Below, one piece after another: positions 38,799-48,510 of a stretch of 64,000 nucleotides of DNA. Location: the NCBI GenBank assembly GCA_017983695.1, contig JAGOAX010000006.1:215507-279506 (forward strand). Direction: 5' to 3'. Numbering within the stretch: position 1 is the first letter of the stretch; each line of letters begins with the position of its first letter. Made by a program: the position numbers and the translations under genes. Source of the DNA: Ferruginibacter sp. (GTDB lineage Bacteria; Bacteroidota; Bacteroidia; Chitinophagales; Chitinophagaceae). Under the pieces are notes generated by a model. The model saw only the letters and a list, made by a program, of their open reading frames with translations. It was not told the origin of the DNA and did not search any database.

Positions 38799-41700
38799 AT
38801 GAAACTATACTTTTCTAAAGCACCATTTTTCAGATTTCTTATACTTGTTGTATTAGTTATTAGCAGTTCATTTGCGTTCAGCCAGCCTGTGGCAAATTTT
38901 ATTGCAAGCCCATTAAGTGGTTGTACGCCTCTGGCTGTAAGTTTTACAGATCAAAGTTCCGGCGGCCCTACTTCGTGGCAATGGGATCTTGGTAACGGAA
39001 CACAATCTACCCAGCAAAACCCAACCACAACTTATTTTAATTCGGGCCTATTTACTATTTCGCTTACTGTAACCAATGCAGTCGGCACCAATACCATAAC
39101 CAAAACACAATACATAAAAGTAGATGACAAGCCAACAGCAGATTTTTCTGCATCAAACATATCAGGCTGCTTTCCTTTAAGGGTAAATTTTACAGATTTA
39201 TCTATTGGCGGATCTGCAGGAATAGTAAGTTGGGAATGGGATTTTGGAGATGGTTTTCTTTCTACTGCACAAAACCCTTTTCACATTTATACAACAGCGG
39301 GAAATTATTCTGTTACTTTAAAAGTTACCAATGCGGGTGGATGTTCAAAAGTTATAAGCCGGCCAAATTATATACAGGTATCACCAGGTGTTACAGTTAG
39401 TTTCAGTAACAGCTTACCTCAACTTTGCAAACCTCCGGAAACTATAAATTTTACAGATGCTTCAACCGGACCGGGGGTACTGAGTTATGAATGGTTATTT
39501 GGAGATGGGGGAAACTCTTTTATTCAAAATCCTAATCACACTTATATTACAGGAGGCAGTTTTACCGTATCCTTAATTGTACAAAGCAGCCTTGGTTGTG
39601 TAGATACCTTAATAAAACCGGCAGCAGTTGTTATCAGGGATGTAGTTTCTGATTTTATTGGCCCTGCTACAATTTGCCGTGGGGTTACTGCTAATTTTAC
39701 AAATAGCTCTGTCCCGGCATCTGTCAGTTCCTTCTGGGATTTTGGGGATGGTACAACTTCTACTGTTACCAATCCATCCAAAATATATTTAACACCGGGT
39801 ATATATTCCATTAAACTAAGAAATAATTATGGCCCCTGTGCCGATTCTGTTACCAAACAAATTACTGTTTTAGATTTACCTGTACCTGATTTTACTGCGG
39901 CTGATGTTACAGATTGTAAGGTGCCGTTCGTAGTTAATTTTACAGATCTATCTTTAGGTGGTGCAACCGCCTGGAACTGGAATTTTGGAGATGGTGGAAC
40001 TTCTACAGCACAAGACCCATCGCATACTTACACAGCACTGGGCAATTATTCAGTAACACTTTTTATTACAGATGCAAACGGCTGTGGCAATATCATTATT
40101 AAAAACCAGTTTGTACGGGTACAGGCACCAGTTGTAAATATTAATGGATTACCCCTGGAAGGTTGTGTACCATTTACCATTAACCCGACACCAAATGTTA
40201 CAACAGTTGATGGTATTGCGACGTACTTATGGGATTTTGGCGATGGAGGAACTTCTACCCTGGCAAATCCATCATACACTTATCTTGTGCAGGGCAATTA
40301 CACCGTTAAACTTTTTATAACCACAAATGATGGTTGCACCGATTCAGTAATAATTGTAAATGCAGTAAGGGCGGGAAATATATCGCCGGCTGATTTTAGT
40401 GCTGCACCGTTGGCACAGTGTGTAGGATTGCCCATCCAATTTACTGATTTAACAAACCCATCAGACAGATGGGATTGGGATTTTGGAAACGCTACCGGTA
40501 CTTCAACACAACAAAATCCACAATACATTTATCCTGATACTGGTATATACACCATACGTTTAATAGCCTGGAATAATGGTTGCTCAAGTGTGGTAACAAA
40601 AACGAATTACATAACTGCATTACCGCCTGTAGCCCGTTTTACCAACACTTTTAACTGTGGTAATAAATTACAGGTTGCATTTATTGATCAATCAGTTTTA
40701 CCACAAACCTGGTTATGGAATTTTGGAGATGGATTTACTTCTACTGCACAAAACCCTGTACATATTTATGCTGCTTTTGGCAGTTATAATGTATCACTTA
40801 CAGTAACTAACGGAGGTTGTAGTAATACCAGGATAAACAACATTATCATATTTAACGAAACGGCAAACTTTACTGTTGTCGATGATACTATTTGTACAAG
40901 CCAGCTTGCCATCTTTCAAACAACAGGTATAAACACTGCAAACATTGCATCTTATTTCTGGGATTTTGGAGACGGCACATCAAGCTTTGGAACTCCCGCA
41001 ATGGCACATAACTATAATTTGCCGGGGCTTTATTCTGCAACCTTAACCATTACAGATACAAAAGGTTGTGTATCTACTTTTACGAGACCAAATATTATAA
41101 GGGTTTGGGGACCAATTGCAAATTTTTCATTTACACCCACTGCCGGGTGCAAACCATTATTGGTAAACTTTACCGACCTTACTGTAACCGATGGTACACA
41201 TCCTGTAACAAACTGGGTATGGAATTTTGGTGACGGAATATCACAAACTTATTCTACAGCACCCTTTACCCATATTTATGATACTGCCGGTTTATTTAAT
41301 GCCCAACTTACCGTAACTGACAGCTATGGCTGCAGCAATAGTTTTACAACATTAGCCCAGGTTTATGTTACTGACCCTAAAGCCATTTTTTCTTCTGCCG
41401 ATACTGTTACCTGCGCAGGAAAAATTGTGAATTTTACAAATACATCAACAGGTGACGGGCTTAGCTATAACTGGAATTTTGGCGATGCCACCACATCTAC
41501 AGCAATAAATCCTGCCAAAACATATACCACTGATGGCGATTACACTGTATCCCTAACTGTAACCGACGTAAATGGTTGCACCAATACCGTTACAAAAAAT
41601 AACTATGTAAAAGTGCATACCGTCCAGCCATCATTTGCAGTAAATGATTCTATAAGTTCCTGTTCTCCTTTTGAAGTAATTTTTACCAATACTTCTTTAT

Positions 41701-43145
41701 ATGCAACAAGTGCAACATGGAAATTTGGAGACGGTACAACATCTACTTTAGCATCACCAACACATTATTACTCCACACCCGGAATTTATATTGCCCGTAT
41801 TATTGTAACCGGCCCCGGTGGTTGTATCGATTCCGCAGATAAAATAATAACCTTATACCCATCAACAGCAACATTAACCTATGCGCCATTGGCAGGCTGT
41901 TCGCCATTACCGGTAAACTTTCATGTTTCTACGCCGGGGCCTGTTACTTATTTTTGGGATTTTAGCGATGGCACCACTTTAGCAGCAACAGACTCTATTA
42001 TTGTTCATAATTATTTATTGCCAGGTGAGTTTTTACCTAAAGTAATTCTGGAAGATCAAACGGGCTGCCGAATACCAGTTGCAGGAATTGACACCATTTA
42101 TGTTACAAAAAGTTATGTAGGCTTTACGCTTGATGATTCATTGTTTTGCGACAGAGGCATTGTAAATTTTACCGACACTACAACTACTAACGGAATAATT
42201 ACAAACTATAACTGGAGTTTTGGTGATGGTGGTACATCAACTCAACAAAACCCATCGCACAATTATACTGCCCTTGGTTTTTATACCGTTCGTTTAATTG
42301 TTACCACTGCAAATGGATGTAGTGACACTGCAATAAAAACCAATTATATTAAAGTGGTGGCAAGTCCTGTTGTTGATATTGGTGGCAATACACCTGTTTG
42401 TATGCCAGGTAAACTTAGTTTCAGTGGAATAATTGTACAACCTGATACATCACAAGTAACATGGTACTGGAATTTTGGAAATGGAAATACTTCTACTTTT
42501 CAATATCCGCAGCAGCAACGTTATGATACCGCCGGCACATACCCTCTGCGTTTAATTGCCACCAATAGCAGCGGCTGTGCAGACACTGTGGACAGAACCG
42601 TTTTAATTTATCCGCTACCGGTAATTGATGCCGGGACCGATAAAACAATACTCGTAGGTTATTTTGTTACAATCAACCCAACCGGCAGTGCCGTGATCAA
42701 TTATTTATGGACCCCATCAACAGCATTAAGCTGTACCAATTGTTATAATACTGTTGCTGCCCCTAAAAACACCACTACCTATACCATTAAGGTAACCGAT
42801 GCTAATGGCTGTATTAATACCGACAGGATCAATATTATTGTTATCTGCAATGATAAAAATGTATTTCTTCCCAATACATTTTCTCCTAATAATGATGGGG
42901 CTAATGATATATTTTATCCAAGAGGAACAGGATTGTTTAAAATTCAGGGTATGCGGATATTTAATCGCTGGGGAGAAATGGTTTTTCAAAAAGCAAATTT
43001 ATTCCCCAACGATCCTTCGTATGGTTGGGATGGTAAATACAACGGGAAATTACAGACCACAGATGTATATACCTACATCATTGAAATTGTGTGTGAGAAC
43101 AGCGAAATCCTTACCTACAAAGGAAATATCACTCTAATACAGTAA
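38799..43145 (+). CDS. giant PKD-repeat surface protein with T9SS type B (gliding-type) C-terminal domain
   Basis: 1448 residues with a signal peptide (FLILVVLVISSSFAFSQ). The body is about 15 tandem PKD domains of 80-95 residues, each with a W-x-F-G-D/N-G core (for example SWEWDFGDGFLSTAQNPFHIY), a conserved Cys near the start of each domain (SGCTPLAV, SGCFPLRV) and a second near the end (GGCS, NGCG), so each domain probably holds a disulfide. A last PKD-like unit (about residues 1270-1345) is followed by the C-terminal sorting domain: VFLPNTFSPNNDGANDIFYP, MRIFNRWGEMVFQK, GWDGKYNGKLQTTDVYTYIIEI. This domain marks substrates of type IX secretion (type B). The gene for a PorP/SprF protein follows directly, as with SprB/SprF. 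Adhesion or gliding is inferred. Confidence 0.93.
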   Translation: MKLYFSKAPFFRFLILVVLVISSSFAFSQPVANFIASPLSGCTPLAVSFTDQSSGGPTSWQWDLGNGTQSTQQNPTTTYFNSGLFTISLTVTNAVGTNTITKTQYIKVDDKPTADFSASNISGCFPLRVNFTDLSIGGSAGIVSWEWDFGDGFLSTAQNPFHIYTTAGNYSVTLKVTNAGGCSKVISRPNYIQVSPGVTVSFSNSLPQLCKPPETINFTDASTGPGVLSYEWLFGDGGNSFIQNPNHTYITGGSFTVSLIVQSSLGCVDTLIKPAAVVIRDVVSDFIGPATICRGVTANFTNSSVPASVSSFWDFGDGTTSTVTNPSKIYLTPGIYSIKLRNNYGPCADSVTKQITVLDLPVPDFTAADVTDCKVPFVVNFTDLSLGGATAWNWNFGDGGTSTAQDPSHTYTALGNYSVTLFITDANGCGNIIIKNQFVRVQAPVVNINGLPLEGCVPFTINPTPNVTTVDGIATYLWDFGDGGTSTLANPSYTYLVQGNYTVKLFITTNDGCTDSVIIVNAVRAGNISPADFSAAPLAQCVGLPIQFTDLTNPSDRWDWDFGNATGTSTQQNPQYIYPDTGIYTIRLIAWNNGCSSVVTKTNYITALPPVARFTNTFNCGNKLQVAFIDQSVLPQTWLWNFGDGFTSTAQNPVHIYAAFGSYNVSLTVTNGGCSNTRINNIIIFNETANFTVVDDTICTSQLAIFQTTGINTANIASYFWDFGDGTSSFGTPAMAHNYNLPGLYSATLTITDTKGCVSTFTRPNIIRVWGPIANFSFTPTAGCKPLLVNFTDLTVTDGTHPVTNWVWNFGDGISQTYSTAPFTHIYDTAGLFNAQLTVTDSYGCSNSFTTLAQVYVTDPKAIFSSADTVTCAGKIVNFTNTSTGDGLSYNWNFGDATTSTAINPAKTYTTDGDYTVSLTVTDVNGCTNTVTKNNYVKVHTVQPSFAVNDSISSCSPFEVIFTNTSLYATSATWKFGDGTTSTLASPTHYYSTPGIYIARIIVTGPGGCIDSADKIITLYPSTATLTYAPLAGCSPLPVNFHVSTPGPVTYFWDFSDGTTLAATDSIIVHNYLLPGEFLPKVILEDQTGCRIPVAGIDTIYVTKSYVGFTLDDSLFCDRGIVNFTDTTTTNGIITNYNWSFGDGGTSTQQNPSHNYTALGFYTVRLIVTTANGCSDTAIKTNYIKVVASPVVDIGGNTPVCMPGKLSFSGIIVQPDTSQVTWYWNFGNGNTSTFQYPQQQRYDTAGTYPLRLIATNSSGCADTVDRTVLIYPLPVIDAGTDKTILVGYFVTINPTGSAVINYLWTPSTALSCTNCYNTVAAPKNTTTYTIKVTDANGCINTDRINIIVICNDKNVFLPNTFSPNNDGANDIFYPRGTGLFKIQGMRIFNRWGEMVFQKANLFPNDPSYGWDGKYNGKLQTTDVYTYIIEIVCENSEILTYKGNITLIQ

Positions 43146-43204
43146 TATTTATGAAAAAAAATCGTTACATTTATGTTACAGCGCTTACCCAAACCACCAC
43201 TACC

Positions 43205-44245
43205 ATGAAAAAAGGTTTTCTTAAACCTTTATTGACTTTTGTATTACTGCTTATGATTGGCAGTAATGCCCGTACACAAGACATTCACTTTTCGCAATTT
43301 TTTGAAACACCACTTGTAAGAAACCCGGCTTTAGCAGGTATTTTCAGCGGCGATATCAGAGTACAGGCTGTTTACCGAAACCAGTGGAACAGTGTTACCG
43401 TGCCATATAAAACAGGCTCATTTAATGCAGAATATAAAAAACCAGTTGGCAGAGGAGATGATTTTTTAACCATTGGCGGTCAGGTACTATACGATAAAGC
43501 CGGAACAGTTGCACTTCAGTCAACACATATTTTGCCTGCATTAAATTACCATAAATCTTTAAGCGCCGAAAAAAACAGTTACCTGTCGCTGGGATTTATG
43601 GGAGGATGGGTACAACGTAGTATTGATAGAAGCAAGATCACTTCCAATAGCCAGTTTGATCCTGTAACAGGTTTTGACCCCAATGCTTTTAATGGCGAAA
43701 CTTTTCCAAGCAGTTCCTATTCTTATTTTGATGGAAGTGTTGGTATGAGTTTTAATACACAGGTTGGCGATAATGCTGATAACAATATTTACCTGGGTGC
43801 GGCCTATCATCATTTCAATAAAGCGTCTAAATTATCTTTTTATGGTATTCCTAAATATGAAATGATTCCAAAATGGGTAGGATCTTTTGGGATAAGAATG
43901 AATATGAATGAGACCTCTTATTTTACTTTCTACGGCGATTATTCCAAGCAGGGTACTTATACCGAAACAATGGCCGGTGCGTTATACTCCTGGAAGCTGG
44001 ATGATTTTGATGACCCCAGGTATATTTTACATGGCGGTGCATTATTACGCTGGAAAGATGCCATAATACCTGTTGTAAAATTAGAATTTAAGCCGATTGC
44101 TGTATCTGTAAGTTACGACGCTAATATATCTCAATTAAAATCTGCCAGCAGGGGCCGTGGTGGTTTTGAGCTGGCATTAACCTATCAAAAATATTTAGAC
44201 AGGGATAACAGCAGCACTGATGCAGTACGTTGTCCCAAATTTTAA
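43205..44245 (+). CDS. PorP/SprF-family type IX secretion membrane protein
   Basis: 346 residues from the ATG at 43205, chosen because it begins the signal peptide (MKKGFLKPLLTFVLLLMIGSNARTQ); the earlier ATG at 43151 adds 18 non-signal residues. The mature N-terminus DIHFSQFFETPLVRNPALAGIFSGDIRV is the family hallmark, followed by an outer-membrane barrel with repeated aromatic strands. SprF-type proteins assist secretion and surface attachment of the CHU_C-type protein encoded beside them. The gene starts about 60 bp after the PKD protein gene, so the pair is very likely co-transcribed. Confidence 0.92.
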   Translation: MKKGFLKPLLTFVLLLMIGSNARTQDIHFSQFFETPLVRNPALAGIFSGDIRVQAVYRNQWNSVTVPYKTGSFNAEYKKPVGRGDDFLTIGGQVLYDKAGTVALQSTHILPALNYHKSLSAEKNSYLSLGFMGGWVQRSIDRSKITSNSQFDPVTGFDPNAFNGETFPSSSYSYFDGSVGMSFNTQVGDNADNNIYLGAAYHHFNKASKLSFYGIPKYEMIPKWVGSFGIRMNMNETSYFTFYGDYSKQGTYTETMAGALYSWKLDDFDDPRYILHGGALLRWKDAIIPVVKLEFKPIAVSVSYDANISQLKSASRGRGGFELALTYQKYLDRDNSSTDAVRCPKF

Positions 44246-44329
44246 AATGCAAATTGCAATCTATAACCCGAAAAAATCGTGAACTACCGTTTTAAGATTT
44301 TTGTTTTTATGGATTGTTTTGGATAAAAG

Positions 44330-44355
44330 AAGACCTTGCAGCAATGCAGGGTCTT
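44330..44355. terminator. bidirectional terminator between the PorP/SprF gene and ftsY
   Basis: Arms AAGACCTTGCA and TGCAGGGTCTT form an 11-bp stem (one G-U) with a GCAA tetraloop. T-rich DNA lies on the plus-strand side (TACTTTTT), and A/T-rich DNA on the other. It lies between two convergent genes. Confidence 0.8.
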
Positions 44356-44371
44356 TACTTTTTAATAAAGC

Positions 44372-45340
44372 TCAGGAAACGCTGCTGAAAAGCCCGTCAA
44401 CAAATAATTGTTTATCAAAAACCAAAAGATCTTCGGCTTTTTCGCCTACACCAATGAACTTTACAGGAATTTTAAACTGGCTGGCTATGGCTAATACCAC
44501 ACCGCCTTTGGCAGTACCGTCTAACTTGGTAATAGTAAGTGCAGTTACATCAGTTGCAGCGGTAAAATGTTTAGCCTGCTCCAAAGCATTTTGGCCGGTG
44601 CTGCCATCCAGCACCAACATTACTTCATGTGGTGCTGCCGGTATTACCTTTTGTATAACTTTTTTAATTTTGGTTAACTCATCCATTAAATGAGCCTTAT
44701 TATGTAAACGGCCTGCAGTATCAATAATAATTACATCCACATTTTTTGCAACGCCACTTTTAACGGTATCAAATGCTACCGATGCCGGGTCGCTGCCCAT
44801 TTCTTTTTTTACAATATCCACACCTGTTCTTTCGCTCCAGATGGTTAATTGATCAACCGCCGCAGCCCTGAAGGTATCTGCTGCCCCAAGCAAAACTTTT
44901 TTTCCTGATTTGGAAAAATTATGCGCCAGTTTACCTATGGTAGTTGTTTTACCAACACCATTTACACCAACAACTAAAATTACATGGGGCTTGTGCCCGG
45001 CGGGCAATTCATAATCTTCATAATTGGTATCCTGTGGAGCTGTCACCAGGATATTCTGAACCTCTTCTTTAAGTATCTTATTGAGTTCAGATGTATTCAG
45101 GTACTTATCTTTTGCAACTCTCTTTTCTATTTGTTCTATTATTTTTACCGTGGTTTCAATGCCTACATCGGCGCTAACCAGTGCATCTTCAAGGTCATCC
45201 AGTACTTCAGCATCAACAGTACTTTTTCCTGCGATGGCTTTTGTTATTTTACTAAAAAATCCTTCCCGGGTTTTTTGTAAGCCCTGCTCTAAACTTTCCT
45301 GCTGTTGTTTTTTACCAAATAGTTTGTCAAAAAGTCCCAT
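44372..45340 (-). CDS. ftsY: signal recognition particle receptor FtsY
   Basis: GTPase that docks SRP-ribosome complexes at the membrane. 322 residues from the ATG at 45340 (MGLFDKLFGKK); the frame extends three codons further to a TTG that is not needed. The N domain (about 1-95) is followed by the G domain with VVGVNGVGKTTTIGKLA (G1), DTFRAAAVDQL, DTAGRLHNK (G3) and TKLDGTAKGG (G4). The acidic A domain of the E. coli protein is absent, as in many FtsY. The gene is downstream of the rpmB-rpmG-DUF4295 cluster on the same strand, separated by a terminator at 45415-45443. Confidence 0.96.
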   Translation of the reverse strand: MGLFDKLFGKKQQQESLEQGLQKTREGFFSKITKAIAGKSTVDAEVLDDLEDALVSADVGIETTVKIIEQIEKRVAKDKYLNTSELNKILKEEVQNILVTAPQDTNYEDYELPAGHKPHVILVVGVNGVGKTTTIGKLAHNFSKSGKKVLLGAADTFRAAAVDQLTIWSERTGVDIVKKEMGSDPASVAFDTVKSGVAKNVDVIIIDTAGRLHNKAHLMDELTKIKKVIQKVIPAAPHEVMLVLDGSTGQNALEQAKHFTAATDVTALTITKLDGTAKGGVVLAIASQFKIPVKFIGVGEKAEDLLVFDKQLFVDGLFSSVS

Positions 45341-45414
45341 AATAATCAAGGTTGGTGTTAACCGGCTGTAAATTTAATCTTCTTAGATCAAATCGGCACT
45401 GCTGTTAAATAAAG

Positions 45415-45443
45415 AAAGCCTCCCGGTAAAATCGGGAAGCTTT
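45415..45443 (-). terminator. terminator of the rpmB-rpmG-DUF4295 operon
   Basis: Stem of AAAGC/GCTTT plus TCCCG/CGGGA with one mismatch and a 7-base loop. On the minus strand it is followed by CTTTATTTA. It lies about 30 bp after the DUF4295 stop and before ftsY. Confidence 0.75.
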
Positions 45444-45470
45444 ATAATTATTTTTACTCATAAGGATTTC

Positions 45471-45641
45471 TTAGTTTGCTAAGAATTCTTTGATCTTGTC
45501 TTTATGAACAATTGCCTCTTTAAAAGTGTAAGCACCAGTTTTAGGGCTACGTAATGTACGTATCACTTTGGTCCAGTTTTTTGCGTCTGCTGCTGCCTTG
45601 GTATCTTTAATTTTGGAGTTCTTTGATGCTGCTTTTGCCAT
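45471..45641 (-). CDS. DUF4295 small basic protein, probable ribosomal component
   Basis: 56 residues, ATG at 45641 and TAA at 45471. The sequence begins MAKAASKNSKIKDTKAAAD and continues KNWTKVIRTLRSPKTGAYTF; it is very basic and matches the Bacteroidota-restricted DUF4295 family as I recall it. It follows rpmB and rpmG, with which it is clearly co-transcribed. I recall this family being proposed as a Bacteroidota-specific ribosomal protein (bL38), which I have not been able to check. Too short for many gene callers. Confidence 0.88.
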   Translation of the reverse strand: MAKAASKNSKIKDTKAAADAKNWTKVIRTLRSPKTGAYTFKEAIVHKDKIKEFLAN

Positions 45642-45650
45642 GATAGTATG

Positions 45651-45675
45651 TTTATTGGTTAACTGGTTAACTCGT
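45651..45675. repeat. TTAAC-rich spacer repeat, copy in the rpmG-DUF4295 gap
   Basis: Plus strand TTTATTGGTTAACTGGTTAA then CTCGT. It matches 45914-45938 at 24 of 25 positions. It is followed by four imperfect TAATTAAC units (about 45681-45715). Confidence 0.75.
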
Positions 45676-45720
45676 ATAAAACTAATTAACTAATTAACGG
45701 ATTAACTAATTAACTTTTTA

Positions 45721-45903
45721 TTATTTAATTTCTTTATGAACAGTAACCTTCTTTAAAATCGGGTTCAGTTTTTTTAACTCCAGTCTCTCAGGAGTATTTT
45801 TTTTGTTTTTGGTGGTAATATAACGGCTTGTACCAGGTTTACCGCTGGCTTTATGCTCTGTACATTCTAATATTACCTGTACCCTGTTTCCTTTCTTTGC
45901 CAT
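45721..45903 (-). CDS. rpmG: 50S ribosomal protein L33 (bL33)
   Basis: 60 residues: [18 protein letters not shown], then [23 protein letters not shown], the bL33 signature. The zinc ribbon is absent, as only one Cys remains (in LECTEHK), so this is the zinc-independent (C-minus) form. It lies between rpmB and the DUF4295 gene on the minus strand, with TTAAC-rich spacers on both sides. Confidence 0.96.
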   Translation of the reverse strand: MAKKGNRVQVILECTEHKASGKPGTSRYITTKNKKNTPERLELKKLNPILKKVTVHKEIK

Positions 45904-45913
45904 TGCTTTATTG

Positions 45914-45938
45914 TTTATTGGTTAACTGGTTAATTCGT
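45914..45938. repeat. TTAAC-rich spacer repeat, copy in the rpmB-rpmG gap
   Basis: Plus strand TTTATTGGTTAACTGGTTAA then TTCGT; 24 of 25 positions match the copy at 45651-45675. A looser relative (TTAATTGGTTAAATGGTTAA) occurs at 63490 in the rplU-rpmA gap. Confidence 0.75.
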
Positions 45939-45970
45939 TCATTCGTATTAATCCATTAACAGATTGACGT

Positions 45971-46207
45971 TTAGATTTTTTCTCCTGCAGCACGTAATCC
46001 TTTAACTACGCTCATCAGACCATTTTTATTAATAGTTCTTATTGCTTCAGAAGATACTTTTAAAACAACCCACTTATCTTCTTCTGCAAGAAAATAACGC
46101 TTGGTTTGGAGGTTTGGTAAAAACCTGCGCTTTGTTTTAATATTTGAGTGAGAAACCTTATTACCTGTAATCGGCTTCTTTCCTGTTACCTGACATACTC
46201 TGGCCAT
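45971..46207 (-). CDS. rpmB: 50S ribosomal protein L28 (bL28)
   Basis: 78 residues: [20 protein letters not shown], then [19 protein letters not shown], the bL28 signature. First gene of the rpmB-rpmG-DUF4295 operon. Its start codon lies only 13 bp after the promoter/start motif TACCTTTGCCGTCC (46234-46221 on the minus strand), giving a very short leader. Confidence 0.97.
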   Translation of the reverse strand: MARVCQVTGKKPITGNKVSHSNIKTKRRFLPNLQTKRYFLAEEDKWVVLKVSSEAIRTINKNGLMSVVKGLRAAGEKI

Positions 46208-46220
46208 TGTCTAAAATTTT

Positions 46221-46234
46221 GGACGGCAAAGGTA
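46221..46234 (-). promoter_or_regulatory. promoter -7 element and start region of rpmB
   Basis: Minus strand TACCTTTGCCGTCC; the first eight bases are an exact TAnnTTTG. The same 14 bases occur in front of rplU (63147-63160). A weak upstream TTTA element lies 17 bp further upstream. Confidence 0.75.
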
Positions 46235-46339
46235 TGATTTAAAATGGATTTTAAACACCCTCATTTGAAGATTTTTTAAAATTTCGCTTAAAACTACCCA
46301 CAAGCTGGGCAAAACTGTTAATAAAGCTATCTTTAAAAG

Positions 46340-48505
46340 ATGAAATTTACTGGCAAAATAGCAGTTTTGGGGCTGTTGGCCCTGGCAAAATACCAATTGG
46401 CAATAGCTGTACCTTCTGTCGAGCTAAAAGCAAATATGGTTATTAAAAGCTCGGTACTGATCAAAAAATCGACCTATTTTTTAAAAGCTAACTCATCAAA
46501 CGCCCCTCTTATTACCATTACAGGCAATAACATCACCATAGATTTTAATAATGCCATACTGCATGGCAGCAACAATAAACAGTTCCCCAACCAGTTTTAT
46601 GGGCTGGCAGTTTTGGTTAAAGGCAATAACATTACCATAAAAAATGCTGTAATCAGGGGTTACAAAATAGCACTGATGGCAGATAGCTGTAAAAACCTTA
46701 AAATTGAATATTCTGATTTCAGCTATAACTACCGCCAGCAATTGCAAAGCACCTGGTTAAGAGAAGATGTGAGCGACTGGATGAGTTACCACCATAATGA
46801 AAATGATGAATGGCTGCGCTATGGCGCCGGGATTTATTTAAAAGACTGCGGTAAACCCATCATTCAATACAATACCATCACAGGGGGGCAATGCGCCCTG
46901 ATGATGATGCGCTGTAATGACGGCACGATTATCAATAATGACTTTTCTTTTAATTCAGCCATTGGCATTGGCATGTACCGCAGCAGCAGAAATAATATTC
47001 TGCATAATAAATTAGACTTTAATGTACGGGGATATAGCTTTGGTTTTTATAACCGTGGGCAAGACAGCGCCGGCATATTGGTATTTGAACAATGTAATGA
47101 CAATGTGTTTGCCTACAACAGTGTAACACATGGTGGCGATGGATTTTTTTTATGGGCCGGGCAAACTACAATGGATAATGGCAAGGGTGGCTGTAATAAC
47201 AACTACCTCTATAAAAACAATTTCAGCTACGCCCCCACTAATGGTATAGAAGTTACTTTTAGTAGAAATATTATTACGGATAATATTATCAACGAATGCG
47301 ATCACGGCATTTGGGGTGGCTACAGCTGGCAAACCTCCATCACCGGAAACCAGTTTTATAAAAACAGGATTGGTATTGCTATTGAACATGGGCAAAATAA
47401 CAATATCAGTTACAACAGTTTTGAAAGTAACAAAACGGCTGGTGTAAAATTATGGGCAAGAAAAACACAGCCAGCTGATTGGGGCTATGCACAAAAGAGA
47501 GATACAAAAAGTCATTCATACGAATTCTGGGAGAATAGTTTTAAAAATGAAAATACTGCTTTCGATTTCTCACTCACGAATGGGATAAGTCTTTTTAGAA
47601 ATACTTATTTAAATAATAAAACGGATATAAAAAAAGATAGCAGCGTTACAAACCTGGAGATCAATTCGGATTTTGCATCAGATACAACTTCGGTAATTCC
47701 TTTAATTATTAATAAATGGAAAGAAAAGAATATCCCTGTGATCAATACCCCTTCGGGCAAAGATCAAATTCGTATTACCGAATGGGGACCATATGATTTC
47801 CGCTACCCCATTTTATTTTTAAAAAAGATTGACAGTAATAATGTCTATTACTTTGATTTGCTGGGGCCAAAAGGTAATTGGAAAATAAAAAACTCAAATG
47901 ACGTTACGGGCATTACACAAAACCAGGGCATTTTTCCCACTGAAATAAGTATACAAAAAACAGGTGAAGATGTACAGATAGCAATGGAATTCGTTGGTGA
48001 AAAATTCACAGACCAATTTGGAAAAGCTCAGCCTGCCGGCAAACCCTATGTTTTTTCATTCAGAGATTATAAACCAGGCATTACCTGGAATGTTAACTGG
48101 TACAAATGGGATGCCCTGCATGACCCTAATAAAGATTACATCATCTTTAAAGATTATCTGGTAAAAAGCACGCCGCTAAAAATTGAAAATACAAACAAGC
48201 TGAATTATACCTGGTGGAATGAAATTGGGAAAAATTTGCCTGCGGATAGTTTTGTTACAATTGCTGCAACAACTATAAATGTAAAAAAGGGATTGTATGA
48301 TTTAGGCGTAACGGCTGATGACCTGATAAAGGTTTTTGTTGATGGAAAATTAGTGATTGATTTTTGGGATGCAAAAAAATATGTGAATGACGAAGATGCC
48401 CATCACAATACTATTATACAATTAAATGGTAAACACGATATACGTATTGAACATGTGGAGAATGCCGGGTATGCCACTTTAATCTTTACTTTAAAACCCA
48501 TCTGA
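46340..48505 (+). CDS. exported right-handed parallel beta-helix protein with PA14-like C-terminus
   Basis: 721 residues with a signal-like N-terminus (IAVLGLLALAKYQLAIAV). Residues about 50-420 are parallel beta-helix repeats of the NosD/pectate-lyase-like kind, seen as periodic N-x-I/N-N motifs (GNNITIDFNNAILHG, IQYNTITGGQCALMMMRC, GTIINNDFSFNSAIGIGM, NNNISYNSFESNKTAGVKLW). The C-terminal about 120 residues (YTWWNEIGKNLP, DLGVTADDLIKVFVDGKLVIDFWD, KHDIRIEHVENAGYATLIF) look like a PA14-type carbohydrate-binding domain. This suggests a polysaccharide-acting or -binding envelope protein; no catalytic residue can be assigned. Divergent from rpmB. Confidence 0.8.
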   Translation: MKFTGKIAVLGLLALAKYQLAIAVPSVELKANMVIKSSVLIKKSTYFLKANSSNAPLITITGNNITIDFNNAILHGSNNKQFPNQFYGLAVLVKGNNITIKNAVIRGYKIALMADSCKNLKIEYSDFSYNYRQQLQSTWLREDVSDWMSYHHNENDEWLRYGAGIYLKDCGKPIIQYNTITGGQCALMMMRCNDGTIINNDFSFNSAIGIGMYRSSRNNILHNKLDFNVRGYSFGFYNRGQDSAGILVFEQCNDNVFAYNSVTHGGDGFFLWAGQTTMDNGKGGCNNNYLYKNNFSYAPTNGIEVTFSRNIITDNIINECDHGIWGGYSWQTSITGNQFYKNRIGIAIEHGQNNNISYNSFESNKTAGVKLWARKTQPADWGYAQKRDTKSHSYEFWENSFKNENTAFDFSLTNGISLFRNTYLNNKTDIKKDSSVTNLEINSDFASDTTSVIPLIINKWKEKNIPVINTPSGKDQIRITEWGPYDFRYPILFLKKIDSNNVYYFDLLGPKGNWKIKNSNDVTGITQNQGIFPTEISIQKTGEDVQIAMEFVGEKFTDQFGKAQPAGKPYVFSFRDYKPGITWNVNWYKWDALHDPNKDYIIFKDYLVKSTPLKIENTNKLNYTWWNEIGKNLPADSFVTIAATTINVKKGLYDLGVTADDLIKVFVDGKLVIDFWDAKKYVNDEDAHHNTIIQLNGKHDIRIEHVENAGYATLIFTLKPI

Positions 48506-48510
48506 TCATT

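Noticed and set aside
38799..43145. Tandem DNA repeat array
   Set aside because: The periodicity is explained by diverged PKD protein domains; the DNA itself is not near-identical between units.
46328..46335. TATCTTTA as a -7 box of the beta-helix gene
   Set aside because: It lies only 4 bp before the start codon and would give a leaderless mRNA; the match is incomplete, so it is not called.
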